Shown piece by piece: positions 51,716-61,190 of a stretch of DNA of 64,000 nt. Positions within the stretch are counted from its first letter, which is position 1, and each line of letters opens with the position of its first letter. Origin of the DNA: Adiantum capillus-veneris (Eukaryota; Streptophyta; Polypodiopsida; Polypodiales; Pteridaceae). The notes below the pieces were generated by a model that did not search any database, had not been told where the DNA came from, and saw only the letters and a list, made by a program, of their open reading frames with translations. Made by a program: the position numbers and the translations under genes. The stretch lies in the NCBI GenBank assembly GCA_014529385.2, contig CM043969.1, positions 14,469,446 to 14,533,445 on the forward strand. The letters run 5' to 3'.

Positions 51716-52907
51716 TGATAAACCACTTTTGGCATGTATAAAGTAGCGTGTTTGTGCATGGACATATGTACAAAAAGATGTAAATACCTGCATTTGGGAG
51801 CTTTGCAAAGTGGTTCCAAGTTCAACGTGTACACATTGTAAATAGTCATGCTTGCGTGCCGGCAGTTGGGTACACGTACATGCCTGGATAGGGTATCAAA
51901 GACTTGGATGTGGTCCCAAGTGGCTTCTTTTGACTCTAGGGAATGTGTGTGAGCTTTTTAGAATGTAAATAATGCAAGCGACAAGTGTGGGCACTCTCAT
52001 CCCGCTCGAGAAGATTGACACATGTGGTAACTGTCTATTTGTGACGCCTGATATGTAGCAGTGCACGAACAGCCCTAGAAGTGATCAAAAGTGGAATGTG
52101 GGCATGTGGCAATTAAGTTTGGGTATCAATGACCAAGCCTACAAAATATGGTGGATTTTGGAGTCCGTTTGGTATTTTTCCCGCGAAAAATGCCCATCGG
52201 GGGTCAAAACTAAGCTTTAAAAGGGTAAAAAACGGTGAAAAAAGGCTTCAAATTGCCATATCACTCATGGTGCCATGAGTGTGTAGGCTGAAGGAGAACT
52301 TTTGAAGCCAATACTCATCACTTATACCTCTGTGTGTGTGGGAGGAAGCAGGGTTCCTACAGGTCGTCTGTGCAGTCCCGTTGCATTCGCGTCCTGTTTT
52401 CGAGTGTGTGGAGGAGTGAATGAGAGATTTTTCTCTTCAATTTTGCACTTGGGAGAGTCTATGGAAGTTTTGAGGTTGCCATGGATGTGTGTATGCGAGG
52501 AAGTCAGGGAAGAAGGTGCGGCTTTCTGCAAGGCTATGTGACCTTGTATCGGTGCCATTTGGGTTGAGGCTACTCCAAAGAGTCCAACAGAGTGGAGTTT
52601 GGTGAAGCTTTTGCAATGGTTTGAGAGAGGCCTTTTGTGGCTAGAGTTTTTGAGTTTTTTATGGTTTTTCTTGTATATTTTGGTCACCATCAAGTGTGAT
52701 TTCAAGCGTTCATCAACTCAACTCACCTTGTAGTGCCTGCGGGCCGGCAAGGGCTTGTAGGTCGAGGTGTTTGGAGTTTGAGTAGGGATTGTGGGAAGGA
52801 TTTTCATTGAGCTCTTGAGTGGTGGTGTGTGGAATTAAGTAAATTCCTTGTGTTGCGTTAAGTTGTGTGGGTGGGTGAGTGTGTGCACGGTGTCTTTTGC
52901 TCCATCA
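51713..52907 (+). repeat. Probable 5' LTR of an Ogre/Tat-like element
   Basis: Limits are proposed: TGTTGATAAACC at 51713 and ...TCCATCA at 52907, 5 bases before the primer site. The other LTR is not in the window, so length and left end are uncertain. The 79- and 87-codon frames in it have no recognised product. Confidence 0.35.
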
Positions 52908-52912
52908 TCCTT

Positions 52913-52930
52913 TGGCGATCCCGTTGGGGA
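52913..52930 (+). promoter_or_regulatory. Primer binding site, tRNA-Arg type
   Basis: TGGCGATCCCGTTGGGGA; similar TGGCGAC.C.G.TGGGGA sites complementary to tRNA-Arg are used by Ogre-type elements. Confidence 0.6.
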
Positions 52931-53033
52931 GCAGAAATTTGCTGGTTGTGCACCCAGGTGAAGCGGTTTTGCTGTGAAGTTCGAGCATCACTGAAGAAAA
53001 GTTGTAGTAAATTGAGGAGGCAATGGACAAAAT

Positions 53034-53622
53034 GTGAGTACACGACTTTCTTCCAAAAAGGAAAAGCATCATAGTATGGTGTCATCCCTGAGGGTTGGTC
53101 ACCCGGTGGATACGGTGTCAATAGTTGAAGCTATGTTGGGAAAGAAGACGGAAGTGCAAGCATACGTGGATGGTGGTGCCCAAGTGTGTAGCATGACCGA
53201 GGCTATCATGAAGGAAGCAGGTGTCAAGATGTCAGTGAATGCTTCAATCCGTATGAGGATGGCCAACCACAAAAAGGCAAGGTGTCTTGGGATAGCTGAA
53301 GATGTCAAGATAAAAGTCTTCGGGATTGAATGCTTGGTTGATTGCTATGCTATGCAAGCGGATGAGAATGTTACCGATCATTTTAGGGAGGCCATGGCTT
53401 ATAACCCTTGGTGCTAAGCAGGATTGGGGCACGGGCTTGATCACCATCCCCGACCAAGAGAAAGGAAGGACCATTGTCTACAACATGAAAACACACGAGA
53501 GCCATACACAGCCTCTATTGGAGATGCAAGATACATATTCAACGGAAATTACCTCGTATGACAGTGATGCTTCATCTACGTCATCAGAAGAAAGTGTGGA
53601 AGAAGACTTGATGCAATTGTAA
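53034..53622 (+). pseudogene. Gypsy protease (D-G-G active site)
   Basis: Frame 53034-53417 carries VQAYVDGGAQVCSMTEAIMK (53155-53215), the protease active-site segment with D-G-G in place of D-S-G. After a frameshift at about 53370, LPIILGRPWLITLGAKQDWG (53355-53415 in the other frame) is the C-terminal motif, followed by an acidic Ser/Asp/Glu-rich tail (SYDSDASSTSSEESVEEDLM) and a stop at 53622. ILGRPWL...A..DWG closely parallels the ILGRPFM motif of the element at the left edge of the window, so both belong to the same Gypsy branch. Confidence 0.75.
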
Positions 53623-53623
53623 T

Positions 53624-54570
53624 TTGTGTCCTGATCTATTTGGGATAAGTGTCGAAAAGGAAGCATCAATGCATGATGTGGAGGTCAAGGAGGAGAAAGA
53701 GAATCCAAAAGCAATTTTAGAGCCTGCCAAAGTGAACGTAAGGAGCATGTTAGGAGAGGACTTGATAGAGAAAGAAAAGGGGGAGTGTGAGGATATGTTT
53801 GCAGAGTTTCTAAAGCTATTCGCCACTGAATATACAGAGTTGCAAGGAGCAAAAGGAGTCGAGCATAGAATCAATCTAAAAGAATGTGCCAAGCCAAAGG
53901 TTCAAAAGCTTAGGAGGTTGGGGGTCATTTATGAGAGGTGACAAATCTTTTGGAAGCAGATTTCATCTTTCAAGTGGAGGAGTCTGAATGGGTCTCTTTA
54001 CTAGTTATTGTGCCCAAGAAGAATGGAAGATTTAGGATATGTGTTGATTTCAAGCCTTTGAACGCAACCACAAAAAGGAATCATTATCCACTACCCTTTC
54101 TGGATGAAATCCTCAATCAGGTTGCAAGTCATGAACGCTACTCAATCATGGATGGATTTTCTGGCTACTTTTAGATCTTAATAGTGATTGAAGATCGATT
54201 GAAGACGACCTTCATTACTCCTTGGGGTTGTTTTGCCTACAAAAGAATGCCTTTTGGGTTGGTTAATGCATATGCTACCTTCCAAGGGTGGATGATTAGT
54301 GTGTTTGGTCCCTACTTGGGTAAGTTCATTCGAGTTTTCATGGATATTGGGTGTTATAGCTCCAGGCTCACACATTTGGAGAAATTGAGGTTGAGTTTTG
54401 AAAGGCTTCAACAAGAGGGTGGGCAACTCAACCCAAGGAAGTGTAAGTTTGCTCATGCCAGAGTTCATCTATTGAGACATGTGGTTTCCCAAAATGGAAT
54501 AAAAGCCGACCTGGAGAAAGTTAAGCCTTTATTGCTTATGGATCCGTCCATCAACACAAAGGATTTAGCA
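53624..54570 (+). pseudogene. Gypsy reverse transcriptase, catalytic box mutated
   Basis: Linker frame 53624-53941, then RT: VIVPKKNGRFRICVDFKPLN (54005-54065), YPLPFLDEILNQVASHERYS and MDGFSGYF (the catalytic D-x-x-S/F-G-Y block with a stop next to it at 54175), then in a second frame TPWGCFAYKRMPFGLVNAYA, TFQGWMISVFGPYLGKFIRV and FMDIGCYSS. The box that should read F(L/V)DD is FMDI, so the second metal-binding Asp is lost. HLEKLRLSFERLQQEGGQLN and CKFAHARVHLLRHVVSQNGI follow before the break at 54570. Confidence 0.8.
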
Positions 54571-55041
54571 TCATTTTGCAGCCGTATGGATGCCAGATGC
54601 ATTGGGAACAATGCCCAATTGTCAGAGAACACTTCTGGGAAGTGTTGGGGCTCAAAACAAGTGCAAAACCAGAAATTCCAGCGAGCTGTAGTTGCTCTTT
54701 TTGAGTTGGAATCAGAGGGTTTATGCCAGTGGAAGTGAGTTCCAGCAGGGAAATTGGTTTCGCGCAAGTTTTGGGGTTGTTATGCTGCCGAAATTTGGCC
54801 AAATCAAGTGGTATCTAGTTGGATATAGACAAAGGATTCCCAGGACTCTACTTTGTAAATTTACCCTCTCAAAGTATAAAGAAATATCGAAAGGGGCGCC
54901 AATTTTGGGGCCTACAGGTTGTCGGCGTCTACTCGGGGCATTCTAGCTTCCGAGCCGTGTATGTATTCAAGTGTTAATTCCCATTGCAAGTTTCCTTTGC
55001 AAAGTGCTCTGTGTGTGTCTCTAAAGTAAAGAAGTTCGGGT
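54571..55041 (+). repeat. LTR fragment, same family as the solo LTR
   Basis: Matches the minus strand of 28580-29040: GGTTTCGCGCAAGTTTTGGGG, the R-region motif (54880-54912), GCGTCTACTCGG and TGCAAAGTGCTCTGTGTGTG. Its end is cut at about 55041 by the next LTR. Confidence 0.75.
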
Positions 55042-55693
55042 CAATTTTGGAGCTGTTGTGTTGCCAAAATTTAGCTAAAACAGGTGTTGTATTGCTGGAT
55101 ACAGATTAGGATTCCCAGAACTCTGATTTTTGCAGGTTTGGGGCTGTTTCGATGCCCTAAATCCTTCCAGATTCAAGGGGCAACTAGCCCAAGGTGCAGG
55201 GAACAGTGCAGGGGCTACAGGGATTTGAAAACAGAGAAAAACCAGTCAATAACCAGAAATTACAGAGGCTGGTTATGCTCTGTTTTGGTCAATTAAAGGT
55301 GGAATCGGGACAAGGACAGTGGTCTCCTTAGGATTCTCTACTTGCAGACTGTTTTGGGCAAGGTTCTGCGTCGTTATGCTGCCCAAATTCCTCCAAACAG
55401 GATAGAAACTGCGGGATACAAGTTAAGAACTGCGGGGTACAGGTTTAGTGCTATAAGCACTCTTTGTACTTCCTCTTAACTGTAAAAGAATAAAGAAATA
55501 CCGAAAGGGGTGCCTATTTAGGGGCCAATCTAGTGTCTGACTCGCATACAAATGCATTCTAGCATCTGTATCCCATTCCCCTCTCTTGTGTCATTATAGC
55601 ACAAGTAGAATAGACGACTAATAATGGGTGAAAGCTAAATCAAGGTTTGAAGTAAAGTCTACCGCCCTTTTTGAAGTTAACAGGCCGGTTACA
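55042..55693 (+). repeat. 5' LTR of chromovirus P, left end lost
   Basis: Ends AACAGGCCGGTTACA and carries the R-region motif at 55492-55525 after AATAAAGAAATA. The last 220 bases match the minus strand of 59140-59350. The U3 part is replaced by the LTR fragment at 54571-55041. Confidence 0.7.
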
Positions 55694-55712
55694 TGGTTCC
55701 ATCGCCGGGATT
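55694..55712 (+). promoter_or_regulatory. Primer binding site of chromovirus P
   Basis: TGGTTCCATCGCCGGGATT directly after the LTR end; its 3' part resembles the tRNA-Asp-type site TGGCGCCGTTGCCGGGGA, with several mismatches, so tRNA identity is uncertain. Confidence 0.45.
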
Positions 55713-55799
55713 AAATCACTTTTTCCTCAAAAAGTGAGCCTTGGTCAGTTTGGGTTAAAGATACAGAGAGAGTTTGGGATGACCTTGAAAACACAGAGA

Positions 55800-56690
55800 A
55801 TTTGAAAGTAGATCGAGTGGATTTACAGGTGAGGAAGGCTACGAGAGTCTTTCTTTGGATACAGGTGAGAAAGGCTACGAGTCTTTCTTTGGATTTACAG
55901 GTGAGAAAGGCTACAAGAGTCTTTCTTTGGATACAGGTGAGAAAGGCTACGAGTCTTTCTTTGGATACAGGATGGATGGCAACAAGGAAGAGGGTTCTTC
56001 TTCAGAGGATAGACAGCCTATTCCAATTGCATATGAAATTGGCGAGAGTTCAGGCCAAGCAGAGAAAGCTTTGCAGGTTGTTACTCCTGTGACCATGTTC
56101 AAGCAATTAATGGAGAACCCAAGATTTATGGAGTTCATACAATCTTCATCAATAGCACATCAAGTTCAAGGCAATTTTGGCATGCTAGGAACAGTGTTTA
56201 GGGGTATGCAAGGCATGGTGCCCAACCCCATGTATGCAAACATTGGTTTGCACCCAGGATTTCAGGGCACACAAGGTCAGTTTGGGGTGTCACAAGGCAA
56301 CTTGGGTATGGCTGGTTTTTCAATCCCATCAGTGAATATGACACCTGTACATCAACATGTTACTGGCCAGGGAGTACAGATGGCTCCCACAGGTATACCC
56401 ATTATGCAAACTGTCTCTTTTGACAATTTGGAGTCAATGGATAAGCTAAAGCCATACAAAGAAGATGATCAGTGAGTCCATTGACACATTCAATGGCTTT
56501 GATGAGAGGACAAAGGTTTTCTCTTTCCTCGAACAGTTTGACAAAGCATTTGTTGGAAGGAGCATTTAAAGTCAGGAAAGCTGCGACTTTTCTGGAAAAA
56601 AAAAATACAAGTCAGTGGTGGAATACACTGTTGTTACAAGGACAGACTCCTTCCACTTGGAATGATTTCATACAGGTACCGAATTAGCTA
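55800..56690 (+). pseudogene. Gag of chromovirus P
   Basis: The frame up to 56475 contains four 12-residue repeats (DTGEKGYESFFG type), then MDGNKEEGSSSEDRQPIPIA, a Met/Gly/Gln-rich segment (GMLGTVFRGMQGMVPNPMYA, QGTQGQFGVSQGNLGMAGFS) and VSFDNLESMDKLKPYKEDDQ before a stop. In the next frame the capsid-type domain starts: FNGFDERTKVFSFLEQFDKA and then KVRKAATFLEKKNTSQWWNT, LLLQGQTPSTWNDF. ..A..FLE....QWW..L...G..P.TW..F is the retrotrans_gag core. It is cut at about 56690. Confidence 0.75.
55825..55966 (+). repeat. Four tandem 34-36-bp units in gag
   Basis: Units at 55825-55860, 55861-55896, 55897-55932 and 55933-55966, each ACAGGTGAGAAAGGCTAC followed by GA(GA)GTCTTTCTTTGGAT. They are near-identical and encode repeats of TGEKGYES plus LSLD or FFGF. 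Confidence 0.9.
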
Positions 56691-57120
56691 AAGGCTAATT
56701 CAAAACAGGTACAGGATGATTTAACAAGATTTCTTGCGAGAAATCTCGTGTAAATCTAAGGGCAAGTAGTCCTACTGATGCAGAAGATCAAAGGCTACGA
56801 ATTGGTGCGATTGGCACGCAAAATAGAGCCCGAAAGAAGAAAATACATCTTGCTGTATTTTTCTGCAGATTTAGGGTTTTGACCCTATTTGATGCCTTTT
56901 TGTCCCAACAGCTTCGGGGAAGCTAGAGGACAGTAATACAAGTGATCTGGAGCATTTTAGGAGCTAAAAACAGAGAATTGAGCGTGCTGAATTTCCAGGA
57001 CAGGTTTGCAAAAGTGCTCTATTATGCATGGATAATCACTTGGATATGTGGATTTTTGGTTGTGAAGGTTTCTACTACAGTTATGCTGCCAAAATTGGGT
57101 CAAAAAGAGAATTCTCAACC
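56670..57120 (+). repeat. LTR-derived patch inside chromovirus P
   Basis: ACAGGTACCGAATTAGCTAA, TCTTGCGAGAAATCTCGT and TTTAGGGTTTTGACCCTA correspond in order to the minus strand of 59850-59340, the middle of the chromovirus M LTR. It separates gag from the pol end and probably marks a recombination between LTR and interior. Confidence 0.65.
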
Positions 57121-57545
57121 CAATAAAAGTGACAGCATAAGGGTAGATCACAGTTTAATCTCCAAAGATCAAGATGAGAAGCAGAGAAAGATTGTTTTCG
57201 ATGCTCAGTATGCAAATCAGTGATATTGCATAAAGGCTGAAATTGCCTAAGAGTTGGAAGATTCACAATGCGTTTCACGTGAGTCTTCTCAGACCCTATG
57301 TGGGTGATGTGCTAGAAGATATGCTAGCTGAAGGTCAGCCGGAAGTCGAGGAACTTGACGAGATCTTGGTCCCGGAACAGATTTTGGCACATAAAGCAAG
57401 AAAAGAAAAGGCAAGGTTGCAAGGTGCTGTTTGGTAAAGTTCAAAAGCTATTCACCTCTGGATGTCAAGTGGATGGAAAAAAGTGAACTTGCAGAGTCAC
57501 TAAAAGTATGGGAACTTAAAACCTTCGTTTGCAACCTACCTTGAC
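57121..57545 (+). pseudogene. Pol C-terminus of chromovirus P
   Basis: From 57235: [40 protein letters not shown] and [18 protein letters not shown], then after a frameshift at about 57420 LVKFKSYSPLDVKWMEKSEL. It is the integrase C-terminus and chromodomain, very close to residues 810-895 of chromovirus M. 57121-57234 has no recognised content. Confidence 0.8.
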
Positions 57546-58111
57546 CCCTTGAGATTGAGAGCTACATGGATTGTCAATGTAACAATGGCTTCTGAAAGAA
57601 ATAATGTACATGTTACTTGCAGTGAGCTCAAATGAACTGCATGTTACATGAATGTTAGAGCTGTACAGATTCTCAGTTTGGCAATTGCTCTTATGGAATG
57701 TCCAAAAGTTTGTTTAGTGCTATAGAAGTGAGTATTTCTTGTCAGTTTGTCAAGGGTACATCAATTATTTCTATTGAAGAGTACATGTGTAACTGCATTC
57801 TTAAACTGTCGGTTTGGGTATGCTCGAAAGATTACTGGATCCAACGTGTACTAAAAGACAATGGCAAAATGTGACGCTTTCATTTTGTCATTGGAAAGTT
57901 ATGGACTCAAAGCAATGGCAGAGTGTGACGCTTCCACTATGTCATTGGGACAGGGTTCACACGCAGGCAATACATGTGTCAACGAGGTGTTGATTGTGAG
58001 CATGTATGTGTTGTACATGTGTCGACACGGTGTCCGGACACCCGAGTGCTGACTGTAAGCATGTACGACATAGGTGCAAACAAGGACGTTTGAGATTTCA
58101 AGAGGGGGATA
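57546..58111 (+). other. 3' tail and polypurine tract of chromovirus P
   Basis: Non-coding; inverted copy of 60620-61190. Ends TTTCAAGAGGGGGATA (58096-58111). Confidence 0.75.
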
Positions 58112-59139
58112 TGTCATCGGCCAATGGCAATTCCATTTTTGTTTATTTTCTCTTTCTTTGGGGAATTTCGTTTGTTTTACCTTTTGGAAACACCCCTCTG
58201 GAAATCTAACTGCCCTGCATTGCATAGCCAGTGTGGAACTGTTCAGAGAGAGTCCAGGCCTGAGGGCTAAAGAGCACTAAGGTTGGACAAGTACTATGGT
58301 TAGCCAAAGTGGGGTCATTGGCCAGCCAAAGCGGAATCCTTTGCTACATAGGCTACATTTCAGTTCTGGGTGTGGCTGCAGTGTACAAAGAGGGTCAGAT
58401 GACCTAGAAGAATGTAATGGCAGAAACTCCTAAATTTTAGGGATTGCTATTTTTGGACGTCAAAATGTCTTCGCGTCATTACGTGTAGTTTGACATGGGG
58501 ATCATTTTGTTACTCTGTGGCCAAGTCAACAGAGGCTGCATAGTTTTAGACCCGAGGGTCTAAAGCAGAAAAATGCACAAGTGAGTGACACTTGGCATTC
58601 TGAGGCCAGTTTACTACTTAAAGAGAAGGCAAAAACGTGATTTTCAGCTGTGAGCTCGTTTTTGAGTGCTGTAACAGGTGGGAGAGCTTCAATGGAGTGC
58701 TGGCTTACCCTCTATGTACAGTGAGGTGCAGGATGTCATGACCTGCACACCTCTCACTGCTCTCTCTCTCCCCTATTCTTTATGGTTATGCCCCTCTAGT
58801 GGGCTCATCAGATTGACCATGTACAGTCTTGTGGTTTGATGCTCTATTGCTGAGGCAAGAGCCTCCCTGAACAAGAACAGGAGTAGCTAACTGCTACTCC
58901 AAAGCAGGGAAACGAGAGGGTGATAACCTCTCAAGTAAACACACAAAAATCAGCACTGTTTTATTGCTGATTTTGGACTGTTTTGTGCTTGGAATCATGC
59001 CAGAATCAAGAGGCACGTAGTCCAAGGCATTGGGAACAGTGCAGGGACAGTTGACAACTGAAATTAGGTCAAAAACAGGTCCTAACCAGAAAATACAGCG
59101 GTCTGAAATTTACTGTTTTACAGCCGTATGGATGCTAGA
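58112..59139 (+). repeat. 3' LTR of chromovirus P, interrupted
   Basis: Starts TGTCATCGGCC. It has CCTAAATTTTAGGGATTGCT and GACATGGGGATCATTTTGTT in common with the minus strand of the M LTR. It stops at 59139, where the M LTR begins, so M inserted into this LTR or was joined to it. Confidence 0.75.
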
Positions 59140-60617
59140 TGAAACCGGCCTGTTCAATCCAAAAAGGGCGGTAGACTTTACTTTAAACCTTGATTTAGCT
59201 TTCACCCATTATTAGTCGTCTATTTTACCTGTACTTTCAAGACACAACAAAGGGGAGAGGGATACAGGCTGCTAGATTGCACCTGTATGAGTAGACGGAC
59301 ACCAGATTGGCCCCTAACTTAGGCGCCCCTTTCGGTATTTCTTTATTGTTCAAAAGAGGGAATAAACGCTGTGGTTCCCTACAAGCTGCCCCGCACAAAC
59401 TCGGCTGAATTTCCACTGTTCCAGCCTGATTTCGGCAGCATAACTGTACTAGAACCCTTCACGGTCAGTATTTCCACGCATTGACCGACTTTCCCGACGC
59501 ATACGGGCACTTTACAAAACCTGGCGAGAATCTGCAGCACGCTGGATTCTCTGTTTTCAGCCCTGAAAATACGCCAGATCGCCTGTACAGCGGTCCCCTT
59601 GCGTCCCCGAACCTCCTGGGGGTATTAGGGTCCGTTTAGGGCCAAAACCCTAAACCTGCAAAAATACACAGCAGGCTGTAATTCACTGTTTCGGGCTCCG
59701 TTTCGCGTGCCGGTCGCATCCCTAGCAAGTCCTCGAGCTCCCGCACCTGTAGGGCTACTTGCCCTTTGAATCGGACGAGATTTCTGGCGTGAAACCTCTC
59801 CGAATTCACCTGTACCTGCGGGGGGATTAGCCGCTAGCTAATCCAGTACCTGTGCAAGAGGCTCTTGCCTCGGCAATCGCGCATGAACCCACACAACTGT
59901 ACATTGGTCAAATGAAGAGCCCACTAGAGGGGCATAACATACTGCCAAAGGGGAGAGAGAGGGCAGTGCGTAGCGTGCAGGGCATCACTCCTGGCACCGC
60001 ACTGTGCATAAGAGGGAAAGCAAGCACTCCATAGCTCTTAACCTGTGACAGAGACTTGCAAAATGAGCCTCCCAGCTATAAATCACGTTTTTGCCTTCTC
60101 TATAAGTAGTAAACTGGCCTCAGAGTGCCAAGTGTCACTCATTTGTGCATTTTCCCGCTTTAGACCCTCGGGTCTAAAAATATCTCACCTGCAGCCTCTG
60201 TTGACTTGGCCACAGAGTAACAAAATGATCCCCATGTCAAACTGCACGTAATGACGCGAAGACATTTTCAGGTCCCAAAATAGCAGTTCCCTAAATTTTA
60301 GGAGATGCTGCCATTGTATCTTTCTAGGTCATCCGACCCTCTTTGTACACTGCGGCCACATCCAGAACTGAAATGTAGCCTCTGTAGCAAAGGATTCCAC
60401 TTTGGCTAGTCAATGACCCCACTTGGCTAACCATAGTCCTTGTCCAACCTTAGTGCTCTCTTGCCCTCAGGCCTGGACTCCCTCTGGACAGTTCCACACT
60501 AGCTATGCAATGCAGGGCAGTTAGATTTCCCGAGGGGTGTTTCCAAAAAGTGAAAGTAAATAGATAATAAGAAAGAAATCAACAAAAAGGATAGATAGTA
60601 GTCACACGCTGGTGACA
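59140..60617 (-). repeat. 3' LTR of chromovirus M
   Basis: On + TGAAACCGGCCTG ... GCTGGTGACA, 1478 bp, the same ends and nearly the same length as the solo LTR at 28559-30041, with lower similarity in between. R-region motif on minus at about 59310-59345, preceded by AATAAAGAAATA. Confidence 0.85.
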
Positions 60618-60634
60618 TACCCCCCTCTTGAAAT
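60618..60634 (-). promoter_or_regulatory. Polypurine tract of chromovirus M
   Basis: Minus strand TTCAAGAGGGGGGTA next to the LTR start TGTCACC. Confidence 0.9.
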
Positions 60635-61190
60635 CTCAAACGTCCTCGTTTGCATCTATGTCGTCCATGCTTACTGTCAACACTGATGTATTCAACACAT
60701 GTCGACACATATACGACACATACATGCTCATTGTCAACCCTGGTGTATTCAACACCTCGTCGACTCATGTATTGCCTGCGTGTGAACCCTGTCCCAATGA
60801 CATAGTGGTAGCTTCGCACTCTGCCATTGCTTTGAGTCACTAACTTTCCAATGACAAAATGGTAGCTGCACATTTTGCCACGGTCTTATAGTACACGTTG
60901 GATCCCGTAACACTTTCGAGCATACCCAAACCGACAGTTTAAGAATGCAGTTACACATGTACTCTTTAATAGAAGCAATCACTGTATCCTTGACAGACTG
61001 ACAAGAAATACTCACTTCTATAGCACTAACCAAACTTTTGGACATTCCATAAGAGCAATTGCCAAACTGACAATCTGTACAGCTCTAACATTCATGTAAC
61101 AGGTATTTCATTTGAGCTCACTTTAAATACCATGTACATCATTTGTTTCAAAAGCCATTGTCACACTGACAATCCATTTAGCTTTGAAAC
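60635..61190 (-). other. 3' untranslated tail of chromovirus M
   Basis: Non-coding; inverted counterpart of 57546-58095. No regulatory motif was identified. Confidence 0.7.

Larger units (their letters stand above)
51713..54570 (+). mobile_element. Ogre/Tat-like Gypsy fragment without gag
   Basis: Order on +: LTR, tRNA-Arg-type primer site (52913-52930), protease (53100-53480), linker, RT (53900-54570). Only about 170 bases separate primer site and protease, so gag is deleted. The element breaks off in RT at about 54570, where a chromovirus LTR begins. Confidence 0.75.
55042..59139 (+). mobile_element. Chromovirus P (+ strand), rearranged, tail-to-tail with chromovirus M
   Basis: 5' LTR part (55042-55693), primer site, gag (55800-56690), an LTR-derived patch (about 56670-57120), the last part of pol (57235-57545), 3' tail, polypurine tract and 3' LTR (58112-59139). 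Nearly all of pol is deleted. Its 3' half is a recognisable inverted copy of 59140-61500. Confidence 0.8.
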
